Shown in pieces: positions 63,478 through 64,000 of a stretch of 64,000 nucleotides of DNA. Under the pieces are notes generated by a model that was not told where the DNA came from, did no database searches, and saw nothing but the letters and a program-made list of their open reading frames with translations. The DNA comes from Ferrovibrio terrae (GTDB lineage Bacteria; Pseudomonadota; Alphaproteobacteria; Ferrovibrionales; Ferrovibrionaceae): assembly GCF_007197755.1 (NCBI RefSeq), contig NZ_CP041636.1:2020001-2084000 (forward strand), given 5' to 3'. The position numbers and the translations under genes were made by a program. Within the stretch, counting starts at the first letter, position 1. Every line of letters starts with the position of its first letter.

Positions 63478-64000
63478 TCAGTCCGGTGCGGTCCCCAGCG
63501 GTGCGCCGGCGCCGGTGCGTTCGACGATCAGCTTGTAATGCTCGGGCCGACGATGCTTGGCGAAATTGAAGACATGCTCGCGGAAGGTTTCGCCGATGCT
63601 GAGATCGGCACTGGTGAAGATCAGCTCGTCTTCCTCGCTCTGCGCCTGCGCGGTGATCTCGCCGGTCGGCGCCACGATGGCGGAACCGCCGATCATGTGG
63701 AAACCGTCTTCCTTGCCGCATTTGGCTGCAGCCGCCACCCAGATGCCGTTCTGATAGGCATTGCCCTGCAGCGAGAGCAGATGGTGGAACATGCGCAGGT
63801 GCGGCGGCTCGTTCCAGTGGATGTTCCAGCTCGGCGTGTTGTAGCCCAGTGCCACGATCTCGGCGCTCTGCAGGCCCATCACGCGATAGGTCTCGGCCCA
63901 GCGCCGGTCGTTACAGATGCACATGCCGATCCGCGCGCCCAGCGCGTCCCAGACCTTGAAGCCTTCATTGCCGACCTCGAAGAATTTCTTCTCCAGATGC
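63478..64000 (-). CDS. N-carbamoyl-D-amino-acid hydrolase-like nitrilase (5' end outside window)
   Basis: About 174 C-terminal residues are present. MCICNDRRWAETYRVMGLQ carries the nucleophilic Cys and matches the D-carbamoylase signature; HLEKKFFEVGNEGF just before it holds the catalytic Lys; IVALGYNTP, FHHLLSLQGNAYQNGIWVAAAAKCGKEDG, IVAPTGEI and FREHVFNFAKHRRPEHYKLI follow carbamoylase order. The enzyme would release ammonia and CO2 from an N-carbamoyl amino acid, the second step of hydantoin use. The catalytic Glu and start lie right of 64000. It heads the operon with the polar amino-acid transporter. Confidence 0.88.
   Translation of the reverse strand, partial: HLEKKFFEVGNEGFKVWDALGARIGMCICNDRRWAETYRVMGLQSAEIVALGYNTPSWNIHWNEPPHLRMFHHLLSLQGNAYQNGIWVAAAAKCGKEDGFHMIGGSAIVAPTGEITAQAQSEEDELIFTSADLSIGETFREHVFNFAKHRRPEHYKLIVERTGAGAPLGTAPD

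Overview
The window is a GC-rich, densely packed stretch of proteobacterial chromosome devoted almost wholly to catabolism and uptake. The family mix (several xanthine-dehydrogenase/CoxMSL-type genes, Liv, Dpp, CUT2 and polar amino-acid ABC systems, two orphan Bug-type binding proteins, an ETF pair, ADP-forming and AMP-forming CoA ligases, DUF35/thiolase pairs) is what one expects of a soil or aquatic alphaproteobacterium of the Rhodospirillales/Rhizobiales type. That placement is inference from family content only; there is no rRNA or housekeeping marker here. No transposase, integrase, phage gene or CRISPR array was seen.

Layout. (A) 1-9.1 kb: a CoA-thioester module, with an ADP-forming CoA ligase/CoA-binding protein (cut by the left edge), three MaoC-type hydratases, an MmgE/PrpD protein, an acyl-CoA dehydrogenase, an AMP-forming ligase, a DUF35/thiolase-like pair and a Bug-type solute-binding protein. 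Its promoters share a 17-bp operator-like motif whose regulator is not in the window. (B) 9.2-10.9 kb: etfBA, the likely electron acceptor for the dehydrogenase. (C) 11.2-20.95 kb: a local IclR regulon marked by four copies of a near-perfect palindrome (BKACE enzyme, Bug-type binding protein, SDR, aldehyde dehydrogenase, periplasmic alpha/beta hydrolase, bicupin, HpcH/HpaI aldolase, flavin reductase-like protein, DUF6282 hydrolase). (D) 20.97-37.6 kb: a ureido/N-heterocycle nitrogen module, with two amidohydrolases, an SnoaL protein, a GntR/FCD regulator, an SsuBC/TauBC-type ABC transporter, a peptide-type ABC transporter translationally coupled to an AtzG-AtzE-AtzH set, and a divergent allophanate hydrolase (AtzF). 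An octamer, TGTATGCA, recurs in the promoters of both halves and suggests one GntR regulon. (E) 37.8-49.3 kb: one long minus-strand operon of a molybdenum hydroxylase, a complete Liv ABC transporter, a flavin monooxygenase, a VOC protein and CoxG, with a divergent TetR regulator and a palindromic operator. (F) 49.5-60.2 kb: an AraC regulator and a CUT2-type ABC transporter in which one permease is fused to a beta-propeller, followed by a second propeller, the ATPase, and an 885-residue CoA-ligase/crotonase fusion. This block is bracketed by two same-strand 3' remnants of a tRNA-Gly(CCC)-like gene. (G) 60.4-64 kb: an N-carbamoylase (cut by the right edge) with a polar amino-acid ABC transporter.

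How it fits together. Each block pairs a dedicated importer or binding protein with enzymes and a private regulator, so the window reads as a string of stand-alone substrate modules. The best-supported pathway end is the AtzG/E/H/F chemistry (carboxybiuret or a similar ureido acid to allophanate to ammonia and CO2). The most unusual protein architectures are in block F.
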